12,753 nt of DNA. It comes from Pseudomonadota bacterium (GTDB taxonomy: Bacteria; Desulfobacterota; Desulfovibrionia; Desulfovibrionales; Desulfovibrionaceae). The number at the start of each line of letters is the position of its first letter. Positions within the stretch are counted from its first letter, which is position 1. A program made the position numbers and the translations under genes. Where the stretch lies: positions 1 through 12,753 of the forward strand of contig JAEXRD010000162.1 of assembly GCA_023438245.1 (NCBI GenBank), given 5' to 3'. The notes below the pieces were generated by a model. It was not told where the DNA came from. It worked only from the letters and a program-made list of their open reading frames with translations, and did not search any database. This document shows positions 1 to 6,394 of this stretch, piece after piece.

Positions 1-25
1 CCCCCCCCCCCCCCCCCCCCCCCCC
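1..25. other. 25-base poly-C run at the window edge, probable assembly artefact
   Basis: The first 25 bases are all C, and ordinary sequence begins at base 26 only 12 bases downstream of the tsaB stop codon. Nothing similar occurs elsewhere in the window. Read on the other strand it is poly-G. Poly-G is the known no-signal product of two-colour short-read sequencing, and it accumulates at contig ends. I infer an artefact rather than biology. A genuine homopolymer cannot be excluded without reads. Confidence 0.7.
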
Positions 26-37
26 GACATCACCATC

Positions 38-838
38 TCACAACGTCTTGCTGCCCCGGTCCAGGATGGCCTGGGCCTCCTCGGTGGAAAGCCCGCGCTG
101 GGCGGCGATGGCCGTGAGGTTCTCCTCGGCGTCCGAGGCGCGCAGGTAGGTGGGCGCGACCTCGTGGGCGGGCAGGTACTGGGCGCGGAGGGCCAGGGTG
201 AGAAGGGTCTCGGGCCGCGGGTTGTCCCAGGCCGGAGGTAGAAGCATGAGGCCGGGATCGGAGTCGGCCAGGGCCTGGAAATGCGCCAGGTTGCGCCGCA
301 GGCCGCCGCCGAGCAGGCACACGGGCCGGGGCAGGGCGGAGAGCAGCGCGGGCAGGGCGTCCAGGGCCAGGGACTGGGCCGCAGCCAGAGGGCCGGTGGA
401 GCTGAATGGCTGGCAGTAGACCTGGCCCCGGCGGCTCCAGGCCAGGGGCAGCACTGTGGCGCGGGAAGATTGGGCGGCCTCGTGGGCGAGCAATTCAAGA
501 TGGTTGAGGCCCGCGAGCAGGGCTCCCGTGGCGGCGGCCATGCCCTGGGCCAGGGCCAGCGCCATGCGCAGCCCCGTGAAGCTGCCCGGCCCGGTGTCGC
601 AGGCGATGCGGGCGACGTCCGAGGCGGAAAGGCCCAGGGAGTCGAGCATGTTGCGGATGCCCGGGGCCAGGAAGCGCGCGGCCTGGCCCGGCACGTGCCA
701 TTCCTGGCTGGCCAGCAGGGCGATGGTGTCGCCTTCCACTCGGCCAAGCGCCATCTGCAGGCGCTCGTCGGCCCCGCCAATGGCGAGCACGTGGGGGGCC
801 AGGATGTGGCCGTTATTTGAACAGTCGGCGCAGGTCAT
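38..838 (-). CDS. tsaB: TsaB (YeaZ), tRNA threonylcarbamoyladenosine biosynthesis protein
   Basis: TsaB is the non-catalytic ASKHA-fold partner of TsaD. With TsaD and TsaE it transfers threonylcarbamoyl-AMP to A37 of ANN-decoding tRNAs (t6A) in the cytoplasm. The protein has 266 residues. The family hallmark GPGSFTGLRMALALAQG is at residues 83-99, and a typical C-terminal block APTYLRASDAE is at 228-238. A tail of about 28 residues follows that block. The chosen ATG (838) lies inside the last codons of rseP, a 26-base overlap, and has no clear ribosome binding site, so translational coupling is likely. A GTG at 790 would give a shorter protein beginning just before LAIGGADE and is a real alternative. 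The usual N-terminal AIDTS-like motif reads AIGGA here. The family call is firm; the exact start is not. Confidence 0.9.
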   Translation of the reverse strand: MTCADCSNNGHILAPHVLAIGGADERLQMALGRVEGDTIALLASQEWHVPGQAARFLAPGIRNMLDSLGLSASDVARIACDTGPGSFTGLRMALALAQGMAAATGALLAGLNHLELLAHEAAQSSRATVLPLAWSRRGQVYCQPFSSTGPLAAAQSLALDALPALLSALPRPVCLLGGGLRRNLAHFQALADSDPGLMLLPPAWDNPRPETLLTLALRAQYLPAHEVAPTYLRASDAEENLTAIAAQRGLSTEEAQAILDRGSKTL

Positions 839-1877
839 TGTAGGTGGCCAGGAGCATGAGCGCCGCCAGCATGGCGATGCCCACGCGCAGCGCCATGGCT
901 CGCACGCGCTGGCTTAAGGGCCGCCGCATGACGGCCTCCAGGCTGAAGAACACGATGTGCCCGCCGTCGAGCACCGGGATGGGCAGCAGGTTCACGAAGC
1001 CCAGGTTGGCCGAGAGCGCGGCGGTGAGCGCAAGCAGCTCCACCCAGCCGCTCTTGGCCTCCTTGCTGATGAGCTGGGCGATGAGGATGGGCCCGCCGAT
1101 GGAGTCCGCCGGGATGACCCGCTCGATCATCTTCACCAGGGCCATGACCATGGTCTCGATGGCGCGCCAGGTCTCCTTGGCGCTGACCTGGAGGCTCTGG
1201 CCCGGCGTGAGCTCCACGCCGATGATCTCCTTGGAGGCCACGATGCCCAGCATCGGGGTGGCCTTCTCCTCGCCGAAGATGTTCTTGCGCACGCGCATTT
1301 CCGGGGCCACGGAAACGGTGATCCGCTCCTTGCCGCGCTTGATGGCCAGCTGCATGCTCTTGCCCTGGGACTTCTGCACGCGCTCGGTCATGTCCTCCCA
1401 GAAGATGATGGCGGTTCCGTCCACGCTCTCGATCTGGTCCCCGGAGGCGAGGCCCGCGCGGGCGGCGGGGCTGTCGGGCAGCACCTCGCCGATGTTCGGG
1501 GCCAGGCCCATCTGGCCCTGGGTGGCGAAAAGCATCCAGTAGATGGCCCAGGCCAGGAGGAAGTTGAACACCGGGCCCGCGGCCACCACGGCCATGCGCT
1601 GCCACACCGGCCGGGCGGAGAACAGCAGCTTCTCGGGAATCTCGCGGGCGTCGTCGTCGTTGTCCGGGCTCTCGCCCGCCAGCAGCACGTAGCCGCCCAG
1701 GGGGATGGCGCACAGGCGGTACTCGGTCATGCCGTGGGTGAAGGCGAAGATCTTGGGGCCGAAGCCCAGCGAGAAGGCCTTGACCCCCATGCCCAGCAGC
1801 CGCGCCACCAGGAAGTGCCCGAGTTCGTGGAAGAAGATCAGTCCGCCAAGGACCAGGACCACGGCTATGAAACTCAC
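813..1877 (-). CDS. rseP: RseP, site-2 zinc metalloprotease (RIP)
   Basis: RseP is a membrane-embedded protease that cleaves substrates such as anti-sigma factors inside the bilayer after a first cut by another protease. The 354-residue protein shows the zinc-binding HELGH at 17-21 inside the first membrane helix. A GPVFN motif at 101-105 begins a second hydrophobic stretch (about 93-117). A single PDZ-like domain spans about 125-215 (DSPAARAGLASGDQI). The NLLPIPVLDGG motif at 296-306 supplies the third zinc ligand, D304, and the C-terminus is hydrophobic. One PDZ domain and about 350 residues match the shorter RseP form, not the two-PDZ E. coli form. The GTG start is chosen because GAGGAG lies 6 bases upstream and because the first residues (SFIAVVLVLGGLIFFHELGH) match the family. 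It overlaps the dxr stop as GTGA. The frame stays open upstream, but that stretch is the shadow of dxr. Confidence 0.95.
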   Translation of the reverse strand: MSFIAVVLVLGGLIFFHELGHFLVARLLGMGVKAFSLGFGPKIFAFTHGMTEYRLCAIPLGGYVLLAGESPDNDDDAREIPEKLLFSARPVWQRMAVVAAGPVFNFLLAWAIYWMLFATQGQMGLAPNIGEVLPDSPAARAGLASGDQIESVDGTAIIFWEDMTERVQKSQGKSMQLAIKRGKERITVSVAPEMRVRKNIFGEEKATPMLGIVASKEIIGVELTPGQSLQVSAKETWRAIETMVMALVKMIERVIPADSIGGPILIAQLISKEAKSGWVELLALTAALSANLGFVNLLPIPVLDGGHIVFFSLEAVMRRPLSQRVRAMALRVGIAMLAALMLLATYNDLRRLFK

Positions 1878-3145
1878 GTGTCGCTCCTCGCGCCGCTGGC
1901 CGGGGTTGCCCCGCGCGCGGCCCGTTCTCGGGTTGTGGTTCTGGTTTCCTCGTCGGCGGCGATGAGGTCCGCCGCGCCGCAGTCTTCCGGCAGTGTGTCG
2001 TGGCGCTCCAGCGCGCCCTCGATGAGCCGGGGAATGTCCATGAAGCCGATGCGCCCCGCCAGGAACAGCTCCACGGCCACCTCGTTGGCGGCGTTGAGGG
2101 CCGCGGGGTGGCTGTGGCTGGCGGCGAAGGCCTGCTTGGCCAGCCGCAGGCAGGGGAACAGCCCCTCGTCCGGGGCCTCGAAGGTCAGCTGGCCGATGGC
2201 CGCCAGGTCCAGCCGGGGCATGGAGAGGCCCACGCGCCGGGGGTAGCACAGGCTGTGGGCGATGGGGATGCGCATGTCCGGCACGCCCAGGTGCGCCAGC
2301 TGCGAGCCGTCCACGTATTCGACGAGCGAGTGCACGATGCTTTGCGGGTGCACCAGCACCCGAACGCGCTCCACGGGCAGGCCGTAGAGGTGCAGGGCCT
2401 CGATGACCTCCAGGCCCTTGTTCATCAGCGTGGCGGAATCGATGGAAATTTTCGCGCCCATGCTCCAGTTGGGATGGTTCAGCGCCTGGGCCGGGGTGAC
2501 GGCCTTGAGGAACGAGGCGTCACGCCCCCGGAACGGCCCGCCCGAGGCGGTGAGAATGAGGCTGTCCAGCTCCGCGCCACCGTCTCCGTGGGCGTCTATG
2601 TGTCCGCACAGGGCCTGGAACAGGGCGTTGTGCTCGCTGTCCACGGGCAGGACGATGGCCCCGGACTCCTGGCAGGCGCGGCGGATGAGCCGGCCGCCCA
2701 GCACCAGGCTCTCCTTGTTGGCCAGGGCGATGCGCTTGCCCGCCTTGGCCGCGGCCAGCGTGGGCAGAAAGCCCGCCGCGCCCACGATGGCGGAGAGCAC
2801 GAGGTCGGCCCCCGGCAGGGCGGCGATGGCCTCGTAGGCAGCGGGGCCGACCAGTATTTCGGGAGTGTAGCCCGCCGGGAGCAGGCTCCTCAGTTCGGTC
2901 GCGCCTTCGTCGGTGAGCACGCCCAGCACGGCGGGGCGGAACTTCGCCGCCTGTTCGGCCAGTTTGGCCGCGTTGCGGCCACCGGCCAGGGCGGCCACCC
3001 GGAACAGGTCCGGGTGTTCCTCCACCACCTTCAGCGCGCTGACGCCGATGGAGCCGGTGCTGCCCAGGATGGCCAGGGAGCGCGGGAAGGGCGCGCCGGA
3101 GACGGAGAGCGCATCGGAGGGCCAGCGGGAGATGTAGGTCTTCAC
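1874..3145 (-). CDS. dxr: 1-deoxy-D-xylulose-5-phosphate reductoisomerase
   Basis: Dxr (IspC) converts 1-deoxy-D-xylulose 5-phosphate to 2-C-methyl-D-erythritol 4-phosphate with NADPH, the first committed step of the MEP isoprenoid pathway. The 423-residue protein has the nucleotide-binding GSTGSIG at 28-34, LANKESLV at 141-148, and metal-site residues D169 and E171 in PVDSEHNA. The flexible-loop motif HPNWSMG is at 224-230, MNKGLE at 241-246 carries the further metal/substrate residues (N242, K243, E246), and HPQSIVHS is at 266-273. The catalytic set looks complete. The GTG start has TAGGAG 6 bases upstream, and cdsA ends 9 bases before it. The last 25 or so residues form a low-complexity, Arg/Thr/Ala-rich tail beyond the usual end, which accounts for a length slightly above the common 385-400. 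The stop overlaps the rseP start, so the genes are surely co-transcribed. Confidence 0.96.
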   Translation of the reverse strand: MKTYISRWPSDALSVSGAPFPRSLAILGSTGSIGVSALKVVEEHPDLFRVAALAGGRNAAKLAEQAAKFRPAVLGVLTDEGATELRSLLPAGYTPEILVGPAAYEAIAALPGADLVLSAIVGAAGFLPTLAAAKAGKRIALANKESLVLGGRLIRRACQESGAIVLPVDSEHNALFQALCGHIDAHGDGGAELDSLILTASGGPFRGRDASFLKAVTPAQALNHPNWSMGAKISIDSATLMNKGLEVIEALHLYGLPVERVRVLVHPQSIVHSLVEYVDGSQLAHLGVPDMRIPIAHSLCYPRRVGLSMPRLDLAAIGQLTFEAPDEGLFPCLRLAKQAFAASHSHPAALNAANEVAVELFLAGRIGFMDIPRLIEGALERHDTLPEDCGAADLIAADEETRTTTRERAARGATPASGARSDT

Positions 3146-3154
3146 GCCGCGCTC

Positions 3155-3961
3155 CTACGGGAAAAGGGGGATCAGCTCGCGGAACAGCGCGTAGCAGGGC
3201 AGGGCGAAGAGCAGGCTGTCGATGCGGTCCAGCAGGCCGCCGTGGCCGGGCAGGAGCGTGCCGGAGTCCTTGACTCCCAGGCGACGTTTCAGGGCGGACT
3301 CGAAGAAGTCGCCCAGCTGCGCGGCCAGGTTCAGCAGCGCGCCCAGGGCCAGCCAGGCCGCCGGGTGGGCCTGGCCCAGGCTCAGGCCGTAGGCCGTCAC
3401 CGCGGCGATGCATCCGGCCATGCCGCCGATGCTGCCCGCCCAGGACTTCTTGGGGCTCACCTGGGGCCAGATCTTGGCCTTGCCCCAGAGCGTGCCGGAA
3501 TAGTAGGCCGCCGTGTCCGAGGCGGCGGTGGAGACGAGCACCAGCAGGATCTCCAGCCGGGACAGGCCCAGCACCAGCACGAGCATGAGCGGGATGTAGG
3601 CCAGCCCGCACAGGGCGATGATCTCGTCGGAAAAGTCGCTGCCCTCCTGGTCACGGCCGTAGCGGAAGAGGAAGCGCAGGGCCAGGATCCAGAAGCAGGC
3701 GGCCAGGGCCCAGGGCGCGGCGTTCAGGCCGCGCAGGGCGGCGGCGGCCACCAGCCCGGCCCCAAGCATCGCGGCGAGCAGGCGCAGGCCCTTGTGCTCC
3801 GGCCCGGGGCGGAACATGGCGGTGAATTCCCACAGGCCCAGGGCGCAGAGGGCCATGACGGTGAGGGCGATGAGCGCCCCGCCCAGCCACAGCGCGAGCC
3901 CGACCAGGCCCACCGCCGCCACGGCGGTGCAGATGCGCTGGCAGTGCGGGGTCAGACTCAC
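3155..3961 (-). CDS. cdsA: Phosphatidate cytidylyltransferase (CDP-diacylglycerol synthase)
   Basis: CdsA is an integral membrane enzyme that makes CDP-diacylglycerol from phosphatidic acid and CTP, the branch point to all bacterial phospholipids. The 268-residue protein has many hydrophobic helices (about 12-48, 60-100, 113-148, 178-215). Near its C-terminus is the full CDP signature, spanning residues 222-248. Its key positions are S222, KR at 225-226, KD at 231-232, HGG at 240-242 and DR at 245-246, closing with D248. The frame continues far upstream, but that part is polar, Arg/Pro/Cys-rich and not CdsA-like. The best start is GTG at 3961, with GGAGGT 3 bases upstream; the spacing is short but there is no better ATG. 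It is the first gene of the cdsA-dxr-rseP-tsaB block. The undecaprenyl diphosphate synthase gene often found just before cdsA is absent. Confidence 0.93.
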   Translation of the reverse strand: MSLTPHCQRICTAVAAVGLVGLALWLGGALIALTVMALCALGLWEFTAMFRPGPEHKGLRLLAAMLGAGLVAAAALRGLNAAPWALAACFWILALRFLFRYGRDQEGSDFSDEIIALCGLAYIPLMLVLVLGLSRLEILLVLVSTAASDTAAYYSGTLWGKAKIWPQVSPKKSWAGSIGGMAGCIAAVTAYGLSLGQAHPAAWLALGALLNLAAQLGDFFESALKRRLGVKDSGTLLPGHGGLLDRIDSLLFALPCYALFRELIPLFP

Positions 3962-4065
3962 GAAACCTCCATGCAGACGGCCTGATGCTGGCCGGAAGGG
4001 GCTCCGGCGCGCGGGACCCGACCTCTGTACGCGATTGTGGCCCGCTGGGCAACCCGCAGAAGGCG

Positions 4066-4106
4066 GCACCCCCGTCGGCCTTCGGGCGGGGTGCGGATTT
4101 CTTGTT
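4066..4106 (+). other. GC-rich hairpin with following T-rich stretch in the cdsA/HD-GYP intergenic region
   Basis: GCACCCC (4066-4072) pairs with GGGGTGC (4088-4094). A short inner stem is separated by a two-by-two mismatch, and the T-rich TTTCTTGTT (4098-4106) follows. It resembles a rightward terminator, but no rightward gene lies to its left. It could stop antisense transcripts entering from cdsA, or it could be a fold in the cdsA leader on the other strand. The rest of the 247-base gap (3962-4208) holds only the promoter-like elements and the ribosome binding site of the next gene. Confidence 0.25.
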
Positions 4107-4134
4107 GTGAAGCCCCCGGATAATCCTGTACTAT
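4105..4134 (+). promoter_or_regulatory. Possible sigma-70-like promoter for the GAF/HD-GYP gene
   Basis: TTGTGA (4105-4110) and TACTAT (4129-4134) are separated by 18 bases. Each matches the -35/-10 consensus at four of six positions, and TG directly precedes the -10 element. An overlapping alternative -10 is GATAAT at 4119-4124. This is an AT-richer island in a GC-rich gap, 75 bases before the start codon. It is plausible but not distinctive. Confidence 0.35.
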
Positions 4135-4208
4135 TACGTAACTCGATGCCAGAGCGCCCGCACCTGCGAGTCTTCACCGCGTCCGCCGCTTGAGGGCAGG
4201 AGGAGAGC

Positions 4209-5915
4209 ATGACCGAGAGCAATGTTTGCCCCGCGCCGGATTCCCCGGCCCTCTCGCCGGAGGCCGAGCTTGAGAACCTGCGCGAGCTGGCCGCGCGCCA
4301 GGCCCGGCACGTGCACCGGCTCACCGAGATCGGCCTGGCCCTCTCCGGCGAGCAGAACCGCGACCGCCTGCTGGAGATGATCGTGGAGCTGGCGCGCTCG
4401 CTGACGCATGCCGACGCGGGCACGCTGTACATCGTGGACGAGGAGCGCACGCACCTGAACTTCGTGGTGCTGCAGAACGACACCATGAACACGCGCATGG
4501 GCGGCACCAGCGGCAACCCCATCACCCTGCCGCCGGTGAAACTCTACGCCGACGACGGCAGCCCCAACCACGCCAACGTCTCCTCCTACGCCGCCCTCAC
4601 CGGCGAGTTCGTGAACATTCCGGACGTCTACTGCGCCGAGGGCTTCGACTTCACCGGCCCGCGCCGCTACGACGCCGCCACGGGCTACCGCAGCCAGTCC
4701 ATGCTGGTCATGCCCATGCAGAACCACGAGAACGAGGTCATCGGCGTGCTCCAGCTCTTGAACGCCAAGGACAAGTCCGGCGTGGTGCGCGAATTTTCCG
4801 ACGAGGGCCTGGAATCCGTGCGCTCCCTGGCCACCCAGGCCGCCGTGGCGCTCACCAACACCCAGCTCATCGCGGGCCTCAAGGCCCTGCTGTACTCCTT
4901 CATGCAGAGCATCGCCGCGGCCATCGACGCCAAGAGCCCGTACACGCGCGGCCACATCGACCGCGTGGTGGACCTGACCGAGCGCATCGCCCTGGCCATC
5001 AACACCCAGGCCGAGGGGCCCTACGCCGAGGTCCGCTTCACCCCGGACGAGCTGGAGGAACTGAAGCTGGCGGCCTGGATGCACGACGTGGGCAAGATCA
5101 CCACGCCGGTGCACGTGGTGGACAAGAGCACCAAGCTGGAGACCATCATCGACCGCATCGAGGTCATCCGCGCGCGCTTCCGGTTCATCGGCAAGGCCAT
5201 GCAGGCCGAGCTTCTGGAAAAGCTGCTGGAAATGGCGGGCAGCGGGGCCAGCAGGCAGGACATGTTCGCCGTCACCGAGGAGATGGAGACCCGCCGCCAG
5301 CAGTTGGAGGACGACCTGAAGTTCGTGGAGGGCTGCAACCAGCCCGGCGAGTTCATGAGCGACGAGCGCATCGCGCGGGTGAAGGACATCGCCAGCCGCA
5401 CCTATGTCGATGGCGACGGCGAAAACGGCGAGCGCAAGCCCTGGCTCACCGCGGACGAGGTGGAGAACCTGTGCATCCGCAAGGGCAGCCTCACCGACGT
5501 CGAGCGCAAGATCATCGAGGACCATACCGTGGTCACGCTGGACATGCTGGGCCGCCTGCCCTTTCCCAAGCGCCTGAAGCGCGTGCCGGAGTTCGCCGGG
5601 GGCCACCACGAGAAGCTGGACGGCACGGGCTATCCCAACCACCTCACCGCCGAGCAGTTGCCCTTGCAGGCGCGCATATTGGCCGTGGCCGACGTGTTCG
5701 AGGCCCTCACCGCGCGCGACCGGCCCTACAAGGCGCCCATGAAGCTCTCCCAGGCCCTGAAGATCCTGGGCTTCATGTGCAAGGACAAGCACATCGACGC
5801 GGACGTGTTCCAGGTTTTGAAGGACAGCGGTCTGGTGCGCGAGTACGCCGAGGCCCACCTGGGCCCGGACCAGAACGACCTGGACGCCCCCCCGCCCGAG
5901 CAGACCCTGAAATGA
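4209..5915 (+). CDS. GAF and HD-GYP domain protein, predicted cyclic-di-GMP phosphodiesterase
   Basis: This 568-residue cytoplasmic protein has no signal peptide or membrane helix. A GAF sensor domain occupies about 40-215 (ligand unknown), followed by an HD-GYP phosphohydrolase domain at about 225-545. Signature residues visible in order are H249 (RGHIDRV), the HD pair H292-D293 in HDVGK, H439, the HHE at 466-468 with GTGYP at 472-476, D495 in VADVFEAL, and RDRPY at 503-507. All expected metal ligands and the GYP loop are present, so hydrolysis of cyclic-di-GMP is the likely activity. Between HDVGK and H439 lie about 140 residues instead of the usual 40 or so. This insert is rich in charged helices (VDKSTKLETIIDRIEVIRARF onward), and I recall a similar insert in other GAF-HD-GYP proteins. 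The start is set by AGGAGG a few bases upstream. The gene stands alone, divergent from cdsA, and its target process is unknown. Confidence 0.93.
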   Translation: MTESNVCPAPDSPALSPEAELENLRELAARQARHVHRLTEIGLALSGEQNRDRLLEMIVELARSLTHADAGTLYIVDEERTHLNFVVLQNDTMNTRMGGTSGNPITLPPVKLYADDGSPNHANVSSYAALTGEFVNIPDVYCAEGFDFTGPRRYDAATGYRSQSMLVMPMQNHENEVIGVLQLLNAKDKSGVVREFSDEGLESVRSLATQAAVALTNTQLIAGLKALLYSFMQSIAAAIDAKSPYTRGHIDRVVDLTERIALAINTQAEGPYAEVRFTPDELEELKLAAWMHDVGKITTPVHVVDKSTKLETIIDRIEVIRARFRFIGKAMQAELLEKLLEMAGSGASRQDMFAVTEEMETRRQQLEDDLKFVEGCNQPGEFMSDERIARVKDIASRTYVDGDGENGERKPWLTADEVENLCIRKGSLTDVERKIIEDHTVVTLDMLGRLPFPKRLKRVPEFAGGHHEKLDGTGYPNHLTAEQLPLQARILAVADVFEALTARDRPYKAPMKLSQALKILGFMCKDKHIDADVFQVLKDSGLVREYAEAHLGPDQNDLDAPPPEQTLK

Positions 5916-5918
5916 GAG

Positions 5919-5932
5919 GGCGCGTGCGCGCC
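5919..5932 (+). other. Short perfect inverted repeat just after the HD-GYP stop
   Basis: GGCGCG and CGCGCC flank a two-base centre, beginning 4 bases after the TGA stop. Further alternating CG lies to its right. No T-run follows, so it is not a standard intrinsic terminator. It may stabilise the transcript end or be incidental in such GC-rich sequence. Confidence 0.35.
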
Positions 5933-5949
5933 GCGCGCAGGTTCCGAAG

Positions 5950-6009
5950 CTGTCCTGCCGGCTGCCCTGCCGGCTGTCCTGCCGACTGTCCTGCCGACTG
6001 GCCCGCCGC
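5950..6009. repeat. 12-bp tandem repeat, five copies, between convergent genes
   Basis: Five head-to-tail 12-base units share the consensus CTGTCCTGCCGG. Copies 1, 3 and 4 differ from it at no more than the last base. Copy 2 has one internal change and copy 5 is degenerate. The array starts 35 bases after the HD-GYP stop and ends exactly where the GIY-YIG stop codon begins on the opposite strand. It is not part of either gene as read. The period is a multiple of three, so slippage would not shift a read-through frame. Confidence 0.85.
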
Positions 6010-6288
6010 CTAGGCCCGCTCCGCCCCCGGTTGACCCAAAAGAAACGCCAGCTTCGCGCCCTTCGCCTTGGCCTTCACCGCCAGTTCCAGGCGCAGGGCG
6101 GCGGACTTGTCCGCGCAGGGCGCGTGGGCCAGCATGGCCACGGGCAGCCGCGCGCGGGTGTACTTGCTGGCCGTCCCGGCCTGGTGCTCGGCCAGCCGCC
6201 GGGCCAGGTCGGTGGTGACGCCGCAGTAGAGCGTGCCGTCCGCGCAGCAGAGCAGGTAGATATGCCAAGTTTGGGCAGGGGAAGCCAT
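6010..6288 (-). CDS. Small GIY-YIG domain protein (UPF0213/YhbQ-like)
   Basis: The 92-residue protein is essentially one GIY-YIG nuclease-like domain. WHIYLLCCADGTLYCGVTTDLARRLAEH (residues 8-35) carries the two motif strands as IYLL and YCGVT, then R29/R30 and the H35-containing helix. A downstream SKYTRARLPV element is typical of the YhbQ/UPF0213 group. These stand-alone proteins are linked to DNA damage or nucleic-acid processing, but substrates remain uncertain. The start ATG is supported by the domain beginning a few residues later. No Shine-Dalgarno sequence lies at normal distance. It runs convergent with the HD-GYP gene and divergent from the ABC-F gene, so it is probably monocistronic. 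Confidence 0.88.
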   Translation of the reverse strand: MASPAQTWHIYLLCCADGTLYCGVTTDLARRLAEHQAGTASKYTRARLPVAMLAHAPCADKSAALRLELAVKAKAKGAKLAFLLGQPGAERA

Positions 6289-6294
6289 GGGCCG

Positions 6295-6323
6295 GGTGTA
6301 TCCTCACTCGCCGGGCTTGCCAA
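6295..6323 (-). promoter_or_regulatory. Possible promoter for the GIY-YIG gene, leaderless arrangement
   Basis: On the minus strand TTGGCA (6318-6323) is followed after 17 bases by TACACC (6295-6300), which lies only 6 bases before the ATG at 6288. The -35 is good and the -10 weak. Initiation 6-7 bases downstream would fall at the start codon, which fits the missing ribosome binding site. The -35 overlaps that of the divergent ABC-F promoter. Confidence 0.3.
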
Positions 6324-6344
6324 CCTCGCCGTGCCCGATATATT
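6317..6344 (+). promoter_or_regulatory. Sigma-70-like promoter for the ABC-F gene
   Basis: TTGCCA (6317-6322) and TATATT (6339-6344) each match the -35/-10 consensus at five of six positions, with a 16-base spacer. They sit in the gap between divergent genes. Transcription would start near 6351, about 44 bases before the chosen TTG start and about 17 before the alternative ATG. Confidence 0.65.
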
Positions 6345-6394
6345 CCCTCAGCGGCCATGCCTTCCGCATGCAGATCGAACCCGAGGAGCCTTTC

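Noticed and set aside
1878..2249. Open frame extending rseP upstream by about 124 codons
   Set aside because: It runs inside dxr, is Arg/Pro/Gly-rich shadow sequence, and the GTG at 1877 has a good ribosome binding site and family-typical N-terminus.
2000..3985. 661-codon open frame on the plus strand opposite dxr and cdsA
   Set aside because: Gly/Gln/His-rich antisense shadow; the opposite strand encodes two recognisable enzymes with complete motifs.
3962..4525. Open frame extending cdsA upstream past 4500
   Set aside because: It crosses the intergenic region and the start of the HD-GYP gene on the other strand. The peptide is not CdsA-like, and GTG 3961 begins right before the hydrophobic domain.
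4134..5858. 574-codon open frame on the minus strand opposite the HD-GYP gene
   Set aside because: Low-complexity Gly/Val/Leu/His peptide typical of the antisense frame of a high-GC gene; the plus-strand frame has clear domains.
5950..6009. CRISPR-like array
   Set aside because: The 12-bp units are directly adjacent with no spacers and no cas genes nearby; the same reasoning excludes the 21-bp array at 10180.
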